From UBA3700 sp002372775 (GTDB lineage Bacteria > Bacillota > Clostridia > Christensenellales > UBA3700), in contig CAMOIC010000002.1 of assembly GCA_946615965.1 (NCBI GenBank), positions 28,975 to 92,974 of the forward strand: DNA of 64,000 nt, read 5' to 3'. This document shows, piece after piece, positions 1 through 7,931 of the stretch (position 1 is its first letter; the number at the start of each line of letters is the position of its first letter). Under the pieces are notes generated by a model. The model did not search any database, had not been told where the DNA came from, and saw only the letters and a program-made list of their open reading frames with translations. Both the position numbers and the translations under genes were made by a program.

Positions 1-533
1 GCTTTTTCAGCTCTTAATTTCTCTATTTTAGCCTTAGAATAGAAATCTGCTTCACTAAATTCGAAGATAATATATAGGATTAGCATTATTACGCCGCCAA
101 GCAAGAATAAGTCTGCAATATTACCTATAGCAAAATCTATACCAAACCAAGTTTCTAAGAATACATAATCAATAAAGTCTCTAACATATCCTAAAACAAT
201 TCTATCTACTACATTGCCTAAAGCACCTGCAGCAATCATGATACAACCGATTCTTAAGTTCTTTGGAGTATTAGGTCTTAAAACTAATAATAAAGTAATT
301 CCGATAATAGCAATTATTGGCATCATTGTTAGAAACAATGTTTTTCCAGATAACATACTAAATGAAGCGCCAATATTTCTTGCTAAACGAACAGTAAATA
401 TACCTTCCCATACTGTATATGAATTACCACTGCTTAATAAATCAAAAACTATAGATTTTGAAATCAAATCTATAGCAACCATAGCAGCAAAAAATGCAAC
501 TTCTATAATGTATTTAATATATTTCTTATTCAT
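1..533 (-). CDS. lspA: Lipoprotein signal peptidase (signal peptidase II), 3' end missing
   Basis: Membrane aspartyl protease that cleaves prolipoprotein signal peptides after lipidation. Reading the minus strand from the ATG at 533 gives a four-helix membrane protein starting MNKKYIKYIIEVAFF. It carries the conserved blocks GNVVDRIVLGYVRDFID and, further on, FAIGNIADLFLLGG, which hold the two catalytic aspartates. The frame stays open to the window edge, so the hydrophilic C-terminus (ending here in KIEKLRAEK) is truncated by the window, not by mutation. The start overlaps the sepF stop (TAATG), implying translational coupling in an operon yggS-sepF-lspA. Its substrates include lipoproteins such as the one at 45187-46965. 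Confidence 0.93.
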   Translation of the reverse strand, partial: MNKKYIKYIIEVAFFAAMVAIDLISKSIVFDLLSSGNSYTVWEGIFTVRLARNIGASFSMLSGKTLFLTMMPIIAIIGITLLLVLRPNTPKNLRIGCIMIAAGALGNVVDRIVLGYVRDFIDYVFLETWFGIDFAIGNIADLFLLGGVIMLILYIIFEFSEADFYSKAKIEKLRAEK

Positions 534-1222
534 TAGTCGTTATTACCAACAATACCCATACCGCCTGGTGTTAAAGCAAACTTCTTTTCACCTATAGCTT
601 GTTGAGTTCCACCAAGTGCAAATACAGCACCTGCTAAATAATCTATAACTCTTTGTGATTCTTTTTCATTAATTCTTGAGCAATCAACAATAACTGGGTC
701 TCCACCTTGTAAGACATTGATAATACCCTTAACATCTTCAATTGATCTTGGTGTAGCCATACGTAAATATTGCTTACCAGCCATTGGATTTACAGGTACT
801 TCTTGAGTCTTTCTCATAAATGAGAAGAAACCGCCCTTCTTTTTTTGTTGAGGTCTTTGTTGTTGTATTGGTTGTTGACGAGCATAATCAAATTGATCCT
901 CAAAATCTTGATTAGATAATTGTCCTCTTTGTTGCTCAAATTGAATTGGAGCACCAGGATTTGGTTGAATATTTTGAGGTTGAATTGGTTGTGTTGTATA
1001 AACTGGTCTATATGGTTGTTGAGGATAGCTAGGAGCACCATTTTGTGGGAATATTGGTTGGACTGGAGCTTGTGGTTGCATAGGTTGTTGAGGTTGATAA
1101 GTTCTATCCATTCTGCCCATGTTTGGATCAGATGGCGCTTGATATCTACTTTGATATGGATTTCCACCCATATTATTTTGATTATTATTGAACATGTCAC
1201 CTCTTCTATTGAAGTCGTCCAT
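533..1222 (-). CDS. sepF: Cell division protein SepF
   Basis: SepF anchors and bundles FtsZ at the septum in Gram-positive bacteria. The C-terminal ~80 residues form the SepF core (RMATPRSIEDVKGIINVLQ, then IDYLAGAVFALGG and FALTPGG). The N-terminus starts MDDFNRRGDMF but lacks an obvious amphipathic membrane helix. Between them is an unusually long (~120 residue) Q/P/N-rich linker, making the protein 229 aa against the usual ~150. The linker is compositionally biased but shows no exact tandem repeat. It lies between yggS (11 bp gap) and lspA (TAATG overlap), the common Bacillota yggS-sepF arrangement. Confidence 0.93.
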   Translation of the reverse strand: MDDFNRRGDMFNNNQNNMGGNPYQSRYQAPSDPNMGRMDRTYQPQQPMQPQAPVQPIFPQNGAPSYPQQPYRPVYTTQPIQPQNIQPNPGAPIQFEQQRGQLSNQDFEDQFDYARQQPIQQQRPQQKKKGGFFSFMRKTQEVPVNPMAGKQYLRMATPRSIEDVKGIINVLQGGDPVIVDCSRINEKESQRVIDYLAGAVFALGGTQQAIGEKKFALTPGGMGIVGNND

Positions 1223-1233
1223 TCCCCTTCCTC

Positions 1234-1941
1234 CTACTTATTATAATTTCTCTCACCAAATAAAACTCTACCTAATCTTACCATAGTAGAGCCACCATAT
1301 TCAATCGCTAACTCATAATCATTTGTCATTCCGCATGATAAAATGTCAATTTTATGATTAGATTTTGCAATTTCTTGTAAATGTCTATATAAATGATTGA
1401 AATCAATATACATATTCTTAAGAGCTTCTTTATCTTCCATATTAGGTAAAACACTCATAAGTCCTCTAATTCTAATATTAGGATACTTATCTAGCATTTC
1501 CATAAAAGAATCTAATTCTTCTTTAGCAATACCACCCTTAGTAATTTCAGAACCCATATTAACTTCAATCAAGCAATCCATAACTTTGTTATGCTTTATT
1601 GCTTGCTTATTTATCTCTTGTGCTAATGATTCTCTATCTAGTGAATGAATTAAAACAACTTTATCTATAATGTACTTAACTTTGTTAGATTGAAGTTGAC
1701 CAATCATATGCCAATTAAGATTTAGACCAGATTCATATTTTTCTTGGATCTCTTGAACATGATTCTCCCCAACATCTGTTAAAAGATTGTTAGATTGAAT
1801 CATTTCAATAAGTTCTTTTGGATTCAATTTAGTAGCACCAATTAGTGTTACTTTATCTGTTCTATTTGCACGCTTTAGTGCGGCGTCTATTTTCTTTTGG
1901 CATTCAGCTATACTCTTTTTTAAATCTTCAAGTTCTACCAT
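1234..1941 (-). CDS. yggS: YggS/PLPBP-family PLP homeostasis protein
   Basis: Pyridoxal-phosphate-binding protein of the YggS/ProSC (PLPBP) family, a TIM-barrel related to alanine racemase with a role in PLP and amino-acid homeostasis. The PLP lysine lies in LIGATKLNP near residue 37. Other family blocks are GENHVQEIQEKYE, WHMIGQLQSNKVKYI, the MSVLPNMED segment and the phosphate-binding SCGMTNDYELAIEYGGSTM near the C-terminus. Length 235 aa is typical. It is probably first in the yggS-sepF-lspA operon, with an extended -10 box just upstream at 1969-1977. No oddities seen. Confidence 0.93.
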   Translation of the reverse strand: MVELEDLKKSIAECQKKIDAALKRANRTDKVTLIGATKLNPKELIEMIQSNNLLTDVGENHVQEIQEKYESGLNLNWHMIGQLQSNKVKYIIDKVVLIHSLDRESLAQEINKQAIKHNKVMDCLIEVNMGSEITKGGIAKEELDSFMEMLDKYPNIRIRGLMSVLPNMEDKEALKNMYIDFNHLYRHLQEIAKSNHKIDILSCGMTNDYELAIEYGGSTMVRLGRVLFGERNYNK

Positions 1942-1968
1942 TGCGATAATTCCTCTTATTTCAAAGAT

Positions 1969-1977
1969 ATTATAGCA
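1969..1977 (-). promoter_or_regulatory. Extended -10 promoter for yggS-sepF-lspA
   Basis: The minus strand reads TGCTATAAT, an extended -10 (TGn plus perfect TATAAT), 28 bp upstream of the yggS start and just 3' of the KAP gene stop (the box overlaps its last bases). The -35 (ACACTT) is poor, as is common with extended -10 elements. It would separate the housekeeping operon from the KAP gene upstream. Confidence 0.5.
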
Positions 1978-1980
1978 TAA

Positions 1981-3855
1981 TTATCTTTTCAAGTGTTCTT
2001 GATATCGATCTAAATCTGAACACAGCAATTTAATGATATAATTTTTAGTTTTTGATTCTGTTTTAATACCCTCTAATTTCTTTTTTAAATCTATTAAATA
2101 CATCTGCTCGGAACCAAAAAAATCATAAGAATTACCTATACCGTATATCCTTAACAATAAACTCCTAAACATATTTAATTCATCATTGTCTGCATCTTTT
2201 ATATAATTACAAACTTTATCTATCTCATATTTTGAAATAAACTCCTTTCTTTCAAAAGCAGTTGAAATAATCTTTTCAATTTCAGATTCTTGCATATTTT
2301 TCAAAGAAATAAGCATTTTCCCTTCTGATAAATCATATAGTTTTTCATTATGTGCAGTGATATTATTTTTAATTCTATCAATACTTTCTAGGAAAGGTTT
2401 TTCATTTTGAACTACACTATAATCTGGCCATAATAATTCGATTTCTTTATTGCTTGCCTTTATGTTTTTTATAAGAATATCTTCAAATTCTCGAATTCCA
2501 ATAATTTCTTCAAATTTATATGCTTTCACATAGGTATAATAGTAGTTAATTGCTAATAGAGAATACTCTAATTCCATCTTATTCTTAGAGACTGCATCAA
2601 TCATGCATTTTATATTAGTAGATATTTCTTCATCACTTAATTCAACCCAGGAACCTCTTAAAACCAATAAATACATAGGAATCTCTTCTTGAGGCATAAA
2701 ATAAAATGACTCATCAAGTTCCTCAATTTCTTTTTGTATTTTATCACTTATTTTTTGATAATTAACAAACTCCTTAATACTTGGTAATGTAGTCACATTA
2801 AAATCAATATTATTTACAACAGTTTTAGGATTTCGATATTTTATAGTATCTAATAAAACATTTATAATTAACGACTCCTTAATTTTAACGTCATTATTAA
2901 TCTTTGAGAAATCTACATATTCATACAGTTTATTCAAGTTATCAAGAAAGGTTATAAGGGTTCTAAGATTATTACATGAGCAATTATAAATACATTTTAT
3001 AATATTCTCTTTATTATTTATTACATCCTCATATATATTTTCATATCTAGACATTTTTGCTAACTTGTCAAAAAAAACATTCACATCAAATCTAAATACT
3101 ACGGTGTTGTTAATAGTTTTTTCCTTAATAATGTCATAATCTCTAATGTCTCTTATTGACTCCATCATACTATTTAACGAATCTTTTGAATCAGGGTTTT
3201 TACTTTGAGTTGTTTTCAGCATAATAGACGACACCAGCATTATATCCTTATTATTATCATGGTCTATCGAATCTATTAATTCTTTTTCATCACCAATAAC
3301 AACAACCCTATAACGAGGTTCTTCTGTAAACTCATTCAAATAACCAAACAATTCTTTGTAATCAATGCGACATCTCTCTATGTCATCAAAAAACATAACA
3401 ACTTTTTTAGTAGAATTAATAATTAAATCCGCAACCCAAGTAAACTCTATATTATCAATTCCGCTTATATCTTTCCCTTTAAATGCTGCAACAATTTTTC
3501 CAACAGATTTACCAAAATTAGCAATTTTAGAATCTGAAAACCAAGTAACAAACGAACAAACCTTTTTTGAAATACTATTCTTTATATCATCTATTTTTGA
3601 GATTCCATTTAAAGAAACATATATATATAATATATCCTTCTCGTTCTGAGCATTCTTATTCTTAATGTAGTTATTTATATAGTATGATTTACCAGATCCC
3701 CAGGGACCATTTATAAACAGTGCTCCATATGGATTATCATTTTCTAAATAATAGTCTAGCGCTTTCGTTAAAGTATTATGATTCTTTAGTATCTCCGAAT
3801 CCACCCTTCCAGAAAGCACATCATTATCAATATTGCTGTTTTTTTTATAAGCCAT
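1981..3855 (-). CDS. KAP-family P-loop NTPase
   Basis: Large STAND/AAA-like NTPase of the KAP family (PF07693 type). Walker A is GPWGSGKSY at residues ~50-58; Walker B is VVMFFDDIER at ~152-161, followed by a sensor-like RVVVIGDEKE. The long C-terminal half is helical with no domain I recognise. I see no convincing transmembrane hairpin, although many KAP proteins have one. An upstream in-frame ATG at 3873 is rejected because it lies inside the GGAGG ribosome binding site that serves this start (9 bp spacing). The gene is very AT-rich, sits alone between tRNA-Gln and a housekeeping operon, and is preceded by a terminator-like hairpin. KAP NTPases occur in antiviral and membrane-associated systems, but no partner gene is here, so the role is unknown. 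Confidence 0.8.
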   Translation of the reverse strand: MAYKKNSNIDNDVLSGRVDSEILKNHNTLTKALDYYLENDNPYGALFINGPWGSGKSYYINNYIKNKNAQNEKDILYIYVSLNGISKIDDIKNSISKKVCSFVTWFSDSKIANFGKSVGKIVAAFKGKDISGIDNIEFTWVADLIINSTKKVVMFFDDIERCRIDYKELFGYLNEFTEEPRYRVVVIGDEKELIDSIDHDNNKDIMLVSSIMLKTTQSKNPDSKDSLNSMMESIRDIRDYDIIKEKTINNTVVFRFDVNVFFDKLAKMSRYENIYEDVINNKENIIKCIYNCSCNNLRTLITFLDNLNKLYEYVDFSKINNDVKIKESLIINVLLDTIKYRNPKTVVNNIDFNVTTLPSIKEFVNYQKISDKIQKEIEELDESFYFMPQEEIPMYLLVLRGSWVELSDEEISTNIKCMIDAVSKNKMELEYSLLAINYYYTYVKAYKFEEIIGIREFEDILIKNIKASNKEIELLWPDYSVVQNEKPFLESIDRIKNNITAHNEKLYDLSEGKMLISLKNMQESEIEKIISTAFERKEFISKYEIDKVCNYIKDADNDELNMFRSLLLRIYGIGNSYDFFGSEQMYLIDLKKKLEGIKTESKTKNYIIKLLCSDLDRYQEHLKR

Positions 3856-3873
3856 AATATATAACCTCCACAT

Positions 3874-3909
3874 AAAAAATGCTGTCTTATACTTAGATAA
3901 AACAGCATT
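3874..3909 (-). terminator. Rho-independent terminator or attenuator between tRNA-Gln and the KAP gene
   Basis: Inverted repeat with outer arms AATGCTGT (3878-3885) and ACAGCATT (3902-3909), an inner TTAT/ATAA pairing after one mismatch, and a 6-nt loop. On the minus strand it is followed directly by TTTTTT, and then 1 nt later by ATGTGGAGG, which carries the KAP ribosome binding site. It would end the tRNA transcript and also sits in the KAP leader. A weak promoter (TTGTCT, 17 bp, TTATCT) can be drawn into the hairpin itself, which would bypass it. Confidence 0.65.
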
Positions 3910-4008
3910 AAAATATCAGACAATATTACTTACTTCTAGCCGCATTATCTAGCCTTTATAATTTTAACATATTTAATCATAAATATATGTAAAAACAAAT
4001 TAAAAATA

Positions 4009-4084
4009 TGGCAGCGGTAGTTGGATTCGAACCAACGAAATGTGGGTGTCAGAGGCCCATGCCTTACCGCTTGGCGATACCGCT
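4009..4084 (-). tRNA. tRNA-Gln(CUG)
   Basis: Cloverleaf on the minus strand. The acceptor arm AGCGGTA pairs perfectly with TACCGCT, with discriminator G and an encoded CCA. The D arm GCCAAGCGGTAAGGC is the typical tRNA-Gln D arm. The anticodon loop CTCTGAC gives anticodon CTG (codon CAG). The T arm is GTTGG-TTCGAAT-CCAAC. The last anticodon-stem pair is a C-A mismatch (31-39) and the variable loop is 6 nt, so the gene looks functional but slightly unusual. It diverges from the SRP RNA gene. Confidence 0.93.
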
Positions 4085-4142
4085 ACAAATACCTACTCTA
4101 TTAAACAATATTTCAGTGTTATTTTCAAGGTTAAAACTCAAA

Positions 4143-4171
4143 TTGACAAATAAAATGTCTATCTATATAAT
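4143..4171 (+). promoter_or_regulatory. SRP RNA promoter
   Basis: Perfect sigma-A promoter: TTGACA at 4143-4148, 17 bp spacer, TATAAT at 4166-4171. The start of transcription would be near 4178, at the first base-paired positions of the SRP RNA. It is the strongest-looking promoter in the window, as expected for an abundant stable RNA. Confidence 0.9.
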
Positions 4172-4177
4172 TAAGAT

Positions 4178-4450
4178 ATCGTGCTAGGCGGGCAGATAGT
4201 GGTGGCCTGTTACCTACAATCCACTTTAGTAGGGCCGAAATGCCAATAGCGGTTTTACCTATGTAAGGCTGCCTTAAGCAAGTGATGTTGATATCAAGGT
4301 CTTGTGCAATTGAACGCTGTGAACCATGTCAGGACCTGACCGTAGCAGCATTAAGCAGATTGTTTGATGTGCCACGAGGTAGCTTTGAGGGAGTTAACTA
4401 CTTTTGTACCGCTTGGGTAGATATTATCAATATTGGAGGCACGATCTTGA
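4178..4450 (+). ncRNA. ffs: Large signal recognition particle RNA (with Alu domain)
   Basis: RNA core of the SRP, which binds Ffh and targets membrane proteins. The 5' part GTGCTAGGCGGGCAGATAG and the following CCTGTTACCTACAATCCACT match the Bacillus-type Alu domain. Domain IV carries GTCAGG (4329-4334) and the paired side GTAGCAGC (4342-4349). The two ends pair (AAGAT..CGTGC with GCACG..ATCTT near 4438-4449). A perfect promoter precedes it and a terminator follows. The apical decamer is ACCTGACCGT instead of the canonical UCC-GGAA-GGA, so the tetraloop-closing pair would be C-C. An open reading frame across 4282-4497 is spurious. Confidence 0.93.
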
Positions 4451-4460
4451 AAAGAAAAAA

Positions 4461-4486
4461 AAAGAGCCGAAGCTCTTTATTTTTTT
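4461..4486 (+). terminator. SRP RNA terminator, probably bidirectional
   Basis: Stem AAAGAGC (4461-4467), loop CGAA, arm GCTCTTT (4472-4478), then a run of eight T after one A. The upstream A-run provides a U-tract on the minus strand too, so it can also end transcription of the YczE-like gene, whose stop lies at 4486. Confidence 0.9.
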
Positions 4487-5256
4487 TACTCTACTGAATC
4501 AACAGTTTCTTTATTGTTTTCCCCTTTTTCCCTACCTAATACCTTATACATCTTAGGAAAAACAGGTCTATAGTCAAATAATTTATCTAGCAGTTTTCCC
4601 CATATAGCAATAATAGGAGCATTAATAATTGTTGTAACAATTGTACCTAATCCCATGCTATGGAAATTGCTATACCAAATAGTTGTCCAATCAAACTTAT
4701 CTACATCTCTAAATATAACTAAAGCAAGAGTAATTGAAGTAACTAGATATATCATATCTACAACCCACTTTACTTTATTAATTTTCCATCTATATCTATC
4801 TGAGATTTCACTAACTACAAGTTCAGGAGCTTCAAGTGGCATATATGTTCTAAAGAAGCATGCGACACCAAAAGCTGTACAAGTATCACCTATTATTAGC
4901 ATAACCCATCTTAGAGCAACACCTTCAAATGGATCAGAACCTAGTATTAGTACCCATAAATCTAATAGATATCCATATAAAACCGCTACAGCAAAAGCAA
5001 GTAGATATCTCCAGTTAAATCTTTGAACTATAATGCATAAAAGAATTAATGTTATTCCTTGGAATAAATATTCTGTAACACCTAGTGAAAAGAATGAAGA
5101 TAAATTCTCTATTGCTTCATGAATAACAAATGTAGGTGCTGCAATCATAGAAACACCTAAGTTTGCTTTTGAGCAAATAGCAACGCCTAGTGCTACAAAC
5201 ACTAGACCAAAAAGCCACATTAATTCACCGGCTTTTTCAAACTTGTTAGTCTTCAT
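4486..5256 (-). CDS. YczE-like (DUF6198-type) integral membrane protein
   Basis: Polytopic inner-membrane protein resembling the Bacillus YczE/YyaS group. It starts MKTNKFEKAGELMWLFGLVF and shows the family-like stretch GVAICSKANLGVSMIAAP in the first helices, about six hydrophobic segments and a charged C-terminal tail. Length 256 aa is slightly longer than usual. The biochemical role of the family is not established. Its start overlaps the end of the dCMP deaminase gene by 11 bp, so the two are co-transcribed, but no functional link is evident. Confidence 0.7.
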   Translation of the reverse strand: MKTNKFEKAGELMWLFGLVFVALGVAICSKANLGVSMIAAPTFVIHEAIENLSSFFSLGVTEYLFQGITLILLCIIVQRFNWRYLLAFAVAVLYGYLLDLWVLILGSDPFEGVALRWVMLIIGDTCTAFGVACFFRTYMPLEAPELVVSEISDRYRWKINKVKWVVDMIYLVTSITLALVIFRDVDKFDWTTIWYSNFHSMGLGTIVTTIINAPIIAIWGKLLDKLFDYRPVFPKMYKVLGREKGENNKETVDSVE

Positions 5257-5701
5257 TATTGAATTTCTCTATTGAAACTCCAGCCTCATCAAACAACTTT
5301 AATGAGAATTCATCTGGGTAACCTTGTTCATAAACAACTCTCTTAATACCAGAGTTGATAATTAATCTAGCGCAAATAGTACATGGTTGATGTGTACAAT
5401 AAATTGTTGCACCCTCAACTGATATACCTAACTTAGCAGCTTGACAGATAGCATTTTGTTCTGCATGAACAGCATAACATACTTCTTGTCTTGTTCCTGA
5501 TGGGATTCCTAATTTAATTCTTATGCACTCGCCACGTTCTGTGCATGATTTGATTCCTGAAGGGGCTCCATTGTAGCCTGTTGTGATAATTCTCTTATCT
5601 CTAACAATGATTGCTCCAACATGTCTATCTTGCTTATAGCAACTTGACCAAGTTGAAACAAAATTAGCCATTTCCATAAATCTTTTATCCCATTTATTCA
5701 T
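5246..5701 (-). CDS. comEB: Deoxycytidylate (dCMP) deaminase, ComEB-like
   Basis: Zinc enzyme converting dCMP to dUMP for thymidylate synthesis. The zinc/catalytic motif is VHAEQNAICQA (His and Glu) with the second half CTHQPCTIC (PCxxC). The substrate region CTERGECIRIKLGIP and RHVGAIIVRDKRI are typical of the dCMP/ComEB branch. Length 151 aa is normal. The first gene of a two-gene operon with the YczE-like protein; a promoter with an extended -10 lies ~40 bp upstream. Confidence 0.92.
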   Translation of the reverse strand: MNKWDKRFMEMANFVSTWSSCYKQDRHVGAIIVRDKRIITTGYNGAPSGIKSCTERGECIRIKLGIPSGTRQEVCYAVHAEQNAICQAAKLGISVEGATIYCTHQPCTICARLIINSGIKRVVYEQGYPDEFSLKLFDEAGVSIEKFNNED

Positions 5702-5736
5702 AGTAAAAACACCCCACTAAGTTTATAAGCATAGTG

Positions 5737-5765
5737 ATTATAACATAACGTTATAACTAATACAA
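5737..5765 (-). promoter_or_regulatory. Promoter of the dCMP deaminase operon with overlapping inverted repeat
   Basis: On the minus strand: TTGTAT (5760-5765), 17 bp, TATAAT (5737-5742), with TG one base before the -10 (extended -10). The inverted repeat TTATAAC (5738-5744) / GTTATAA (5750-5756) overlaps the -10 and the spacer and could be a repressor site. No regulator is identified. Confidence 0.55.
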
Positions 5766-5784
5766 AATATATCTTTGAAAAGTA

Positions 5785-5813
5785 TTTACTTTAAATGGTT
5801 ATTATTGTATAAT
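5785..5813 (+). promoter_or_regulatory. groES-groEL promoter
   Basis: TTTACT (5785-5790), 17 bp, perfect TATAAT (5808-5813). The start of transcription would be ~5820, directly before the CIRCE operator, so bound HrcA would block initiation or early elongation. Confidence 0.8.
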
Positions 5814-5824
5814 ACACTATGAAT

Positions 5825-5851
5825 TTAGCAATCGAAGGTTTAGAGTGCTAA
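5825..5851 (+). promoter_or_regulatory. CIRCE element (HrcA operator)
   Basis: TTAGCAATC (5825-5833), 9-nt spacer, GAGTGCTAA (5843-5851). It matches the consensus TTAGCACTC-N9-GAGTGCTAA with one mismatch in the left arm. It lies just after the predicted transcription start of groES, the standard place for HrcA repression. hrcA itself is not in the window. Confidence 0.95.
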
Positions 5852-5884
5852 ACTAAATTTAAATAGTTTTAGGAGGTATTTTGT

Positions 5885-6172
5885 ATGACAATTAAACCAT
5901 TGTTTGACAAAATTGTTGTAAAAGCACTAGAGGCAGAAGAAAAGACAGCTAGCGGTCTTTATTTACCTACATCTGCTCAAGAAAAGCCACAAGTTGCAGA
6001 AGTTGTAGCTGTTGGTCCTGGTGGACTTATTGATGGTAAAGAAGTAAAAATGGAAGTTAAAGTTGGAGATCACATTCTATATAGCAAGTATAGTGGCAGC
6101 GAATTTAAGTTAGAAGACTTAGATGTTACTATCATAAAGCAATCTGATGTTCTTGCTATTATTAGTGACTAA
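5885..6172 (+). CDS. groES: Co-chaperonin GroES
   Basis: 10-kDa heptameric lid of the GroEL chaperonin. It starts MTIKPLFDKIVVKALEAEEK, and has the mobile-loop region TASGLYLPTSAQEKPQ and VAEVVAVGPGG, followed by VGDHILYSKYSGSEFK. Length 95 aa is typical. AGGAGG lies 8 bp before the ATG. It forms a bicistron with groEL (15 bp gap) under CIRCE control. Confidence 0.97.
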   Translation: MTIKPLFDKIVVKALEAEEKTASGLYLPTSAQEKPQVAEVVAVGPGGLIDGKEVKMEVKVGDHILYSKYSGSEFKLEDLDVTIIKQSDVLAIISD

Positions 6173-6187
6173 TAGGAGGAAATAATT

Positions 6188-7813
6188 ATGGCAAAAGATT
6201 TTAAATATGGTGATGAAGCTAGAAAGTCTTTAGAAACTGGTGTAGATGCTGTTGCTAACGCAGTAAAGATTACACTTGGTCCTAAAGGTAGAAATGTAGT
6301 TTTAGATAAAAAATATGGTGCACCACTAATTACTAATGATGGTGTTACAATTGCTAAAGAAGTTGAATTAAAAGATTCATTTGCTAACATGGGTGCTCAA
6401 CTAATAAAAGAAGTATCTATTAAGACAAACGATATCGCTGGTGATGGTACAACAACAGCCTGCGTTCTTGCTCAAGCTCTTGTTAAAGAAGGTTTAAGAA
6501 ACGTTACAGCTGGTGCTAACCCTATCATTCTTAAGAAAGGTATTCAAAAAGCTGCAGATGCTGTAGTTGAAGAATTGCATAAGATTTCTAAGCCAGTTGA
6601 ATCTAGCGATGCTATTGCACAAGTTGCAACAATCTCTGCTGGAAATGAACAAGTTGGCGAATTAATCGCTGAAGCTATGAATAAGGTAAGCAAGAATGGT
6701 GTTATCTCTGTTGATGAAGCTAAATCTACAGAAACTACTCTAACAGTAGAAACTGGTATGAAGTTCGACAGAGGTTACTTATCTGCATACATGGTAACAA
6801 ATACAGATAAGATGGAAGCTGTTCTTGACGATGCATATATCTTATTAACAGATAAGAAGATTTCTTCAAGCAAGGATATTATGCCAGTACTTGAAGTAGT
6901 TGCTCAAAACGGATTAAAGCTATTAATCATCGCTGAGGATATTGAAGGCGATGCCCTAACAGCTATTGTATTAAACAAGTTGAAAGGCGTATTAAACTGT
7001 GTTGCTGTTAAAGCTCCTGCATTTGGCGACAGAAGAAAAGCTCTTCTTGAAGATATGGCAGTATTAACAGGTGGTACAGTTATCTCTTCTGAACTTGGCT
7101 ATGAATTAAAGGATGCTACTCTTGCACAACTTGGTCGTGCTAAACAAGTTAAGGTTGATAAGGATTCTACAACTATCGTTGACGGTTTTGGTGATCCAGA
7201 TCAAATCAATGCTCGTGTTCAAATGATTAAAGCTCAAGCCGCTGAAACAACATCAGAATACGACAAAGAAAAATTAAACGAAAGATTAGCTAAACTTGCT
7301 GGTGGTGTTGCTGTAATTCACGTTGGCGCTGCTACAGAAGTAGAAATGAAAGAAAAGAAGTTAAGAATTGAAGATGCCCTAGCTGCTACTCGTGCTGCTG
7401 TTGAAGAAGGCGTTGTTGCTGGTGGTGGTATTGCACTTCTTAACATTATGGATAAGATTCAACCAGTTGTTGATTCTCTTGAAGGAGATGAAAAGACAGG
7501 TGCTAAGACAATGCTTAAAGCTCTTGAAGCTCCAATTAAGCAAATCTGCGCAAATGCAGGTATTGATGGCGGCGTTGTAATTAACAACATTAAGTCAGCA
7601 AACAAGGGCGCTTCATATGGTTATGATGCACTTAAAGATGAATATGTTGACATGATTAAAGCTGGTATCCTAGATCCAACTAAGGTAACAAGATCAGCCG
7701 TTCAAAACGCTTCATCTGTTGTATCTACACTATTAACAACTGAAGTATTAGTTACAGACATTCCAGAGCCAGCTGCTCCAGTAGCTCCTCAAATGAATGG
7801 AGAAATGTACTAA
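6188..7813 (+). CDS. groEL: Chaperonin GroEL
   Basis: 60-kDa ATP-dependent chaperonin. Recognisable blocks are VKITLGPKGRNVVLDK, the ATP-binding NDIAGDGTTTACVLAQAL, and APAFGDRRKALLEDMAVLTGG. Length 541 aa is standard. The C-terminus ends PEPAAPVAPQMNGEMY and so lacks the usual GGM-repeat tail, which in other GroELs lines the cavity floor but is dispensable. AGGAGG precedes the ATG. It is followed by a strong terminator at 7838-7870. Confidence 0.98.
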   Translation: MAKDFKYGDEARKSLETGVDAVANAVKITLGPKGRNVVLDKKYGAPLITNDGVTIAKEVELKDSFANMGAQLIKEVSIKTNDIAGDGTTTACVLAQALVKEGLRNVTAGANPIILKKGIQKAADAVVEELHKISKPVESSDAIAQVATISAGNEQVGELIAEAMNKVSKNGVISVDEAKSTETTLTVETGMKFDRGYLSAYMVTNTDKMEAVLDDAYILLTDKKISSSKDIMPVLEVVAQNGLKLLIIAEDIEGDALTAIVLNKLKGVLNCVAVKAPAFGDRRKALLEDMAVLTGGTVISSELGYELKDATLAQLGRAKQVKVDKDSTTIVDGFGDPDQINARVQMIKAQAAETTSEYDKEKLNERLAKLAGGVAVIHVGAATEVEMKEKKLRIEDALAATRAAVEEGVVAGGGIALLNIMDKIQPVVDSLEGDEKTGAKTMLKALEAPIKQICANAGIDGGVVINNIKSANKGASYGYDALKDEYVDMIKAGILDPTKVTRSAVQNASSVVSTLLTTEVLVTDIPEPAAPVAPQMNGEMY

Positions 7814-7837
7814 TAAATAATCTATAATATGGATTGC

Positions 7838-7870
7838 ACTCCGGTAACCTTCGGGCCCGGAGTTTTTTTT
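7838..7870 (+). terminator. groES-groEL terminator
   Basis: GC-rich hairpin with arms ACTCCGG (7838-7844) and CCGGAGT (7857-7863), followed by eight T residues. Confidence 0.9.
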
Positions 7871-7872
7871 GT

Positions 7873-7911
7873 AAAAAAATAGACTCAGTTTGTTGTAATA
7901 CTGAGTCTATT
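7873..7911 (-). terminator. Terminator of the galK-lgt-pncB operon
   Basis: Perfect 12-bp stem AATAGACTCAGT (7878-7889) / ACTGAGTCTATT (7900-7911). On the minus strand it is followed by seven T residues (the A-run at 7873-7879). It lies 20 bp past the pncB stop and back to back with the groEL terminator. Confidence 0.9.
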
Positions 7912-7931
7912 CCAATAAACAATACTAATAA

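Noticed and set aside
814..1246. Alternative frames over the sepF linker
   Set aside because: They arise from the CAA/CCA-rich linker; sepF itself has the conserved domain and operon fit.
3856..3873. Upstream ATG of the KAP gene
   Set aside because: That codon lies within the sequence carrying the GGAGG that serves the ATG at 3855.
4282..4497. Open reading frame of 71 codons on the plus strand
   Set aside because: It lies inside the SRP RNA and its terminator; the RNA structure and promoter explain the sequence.
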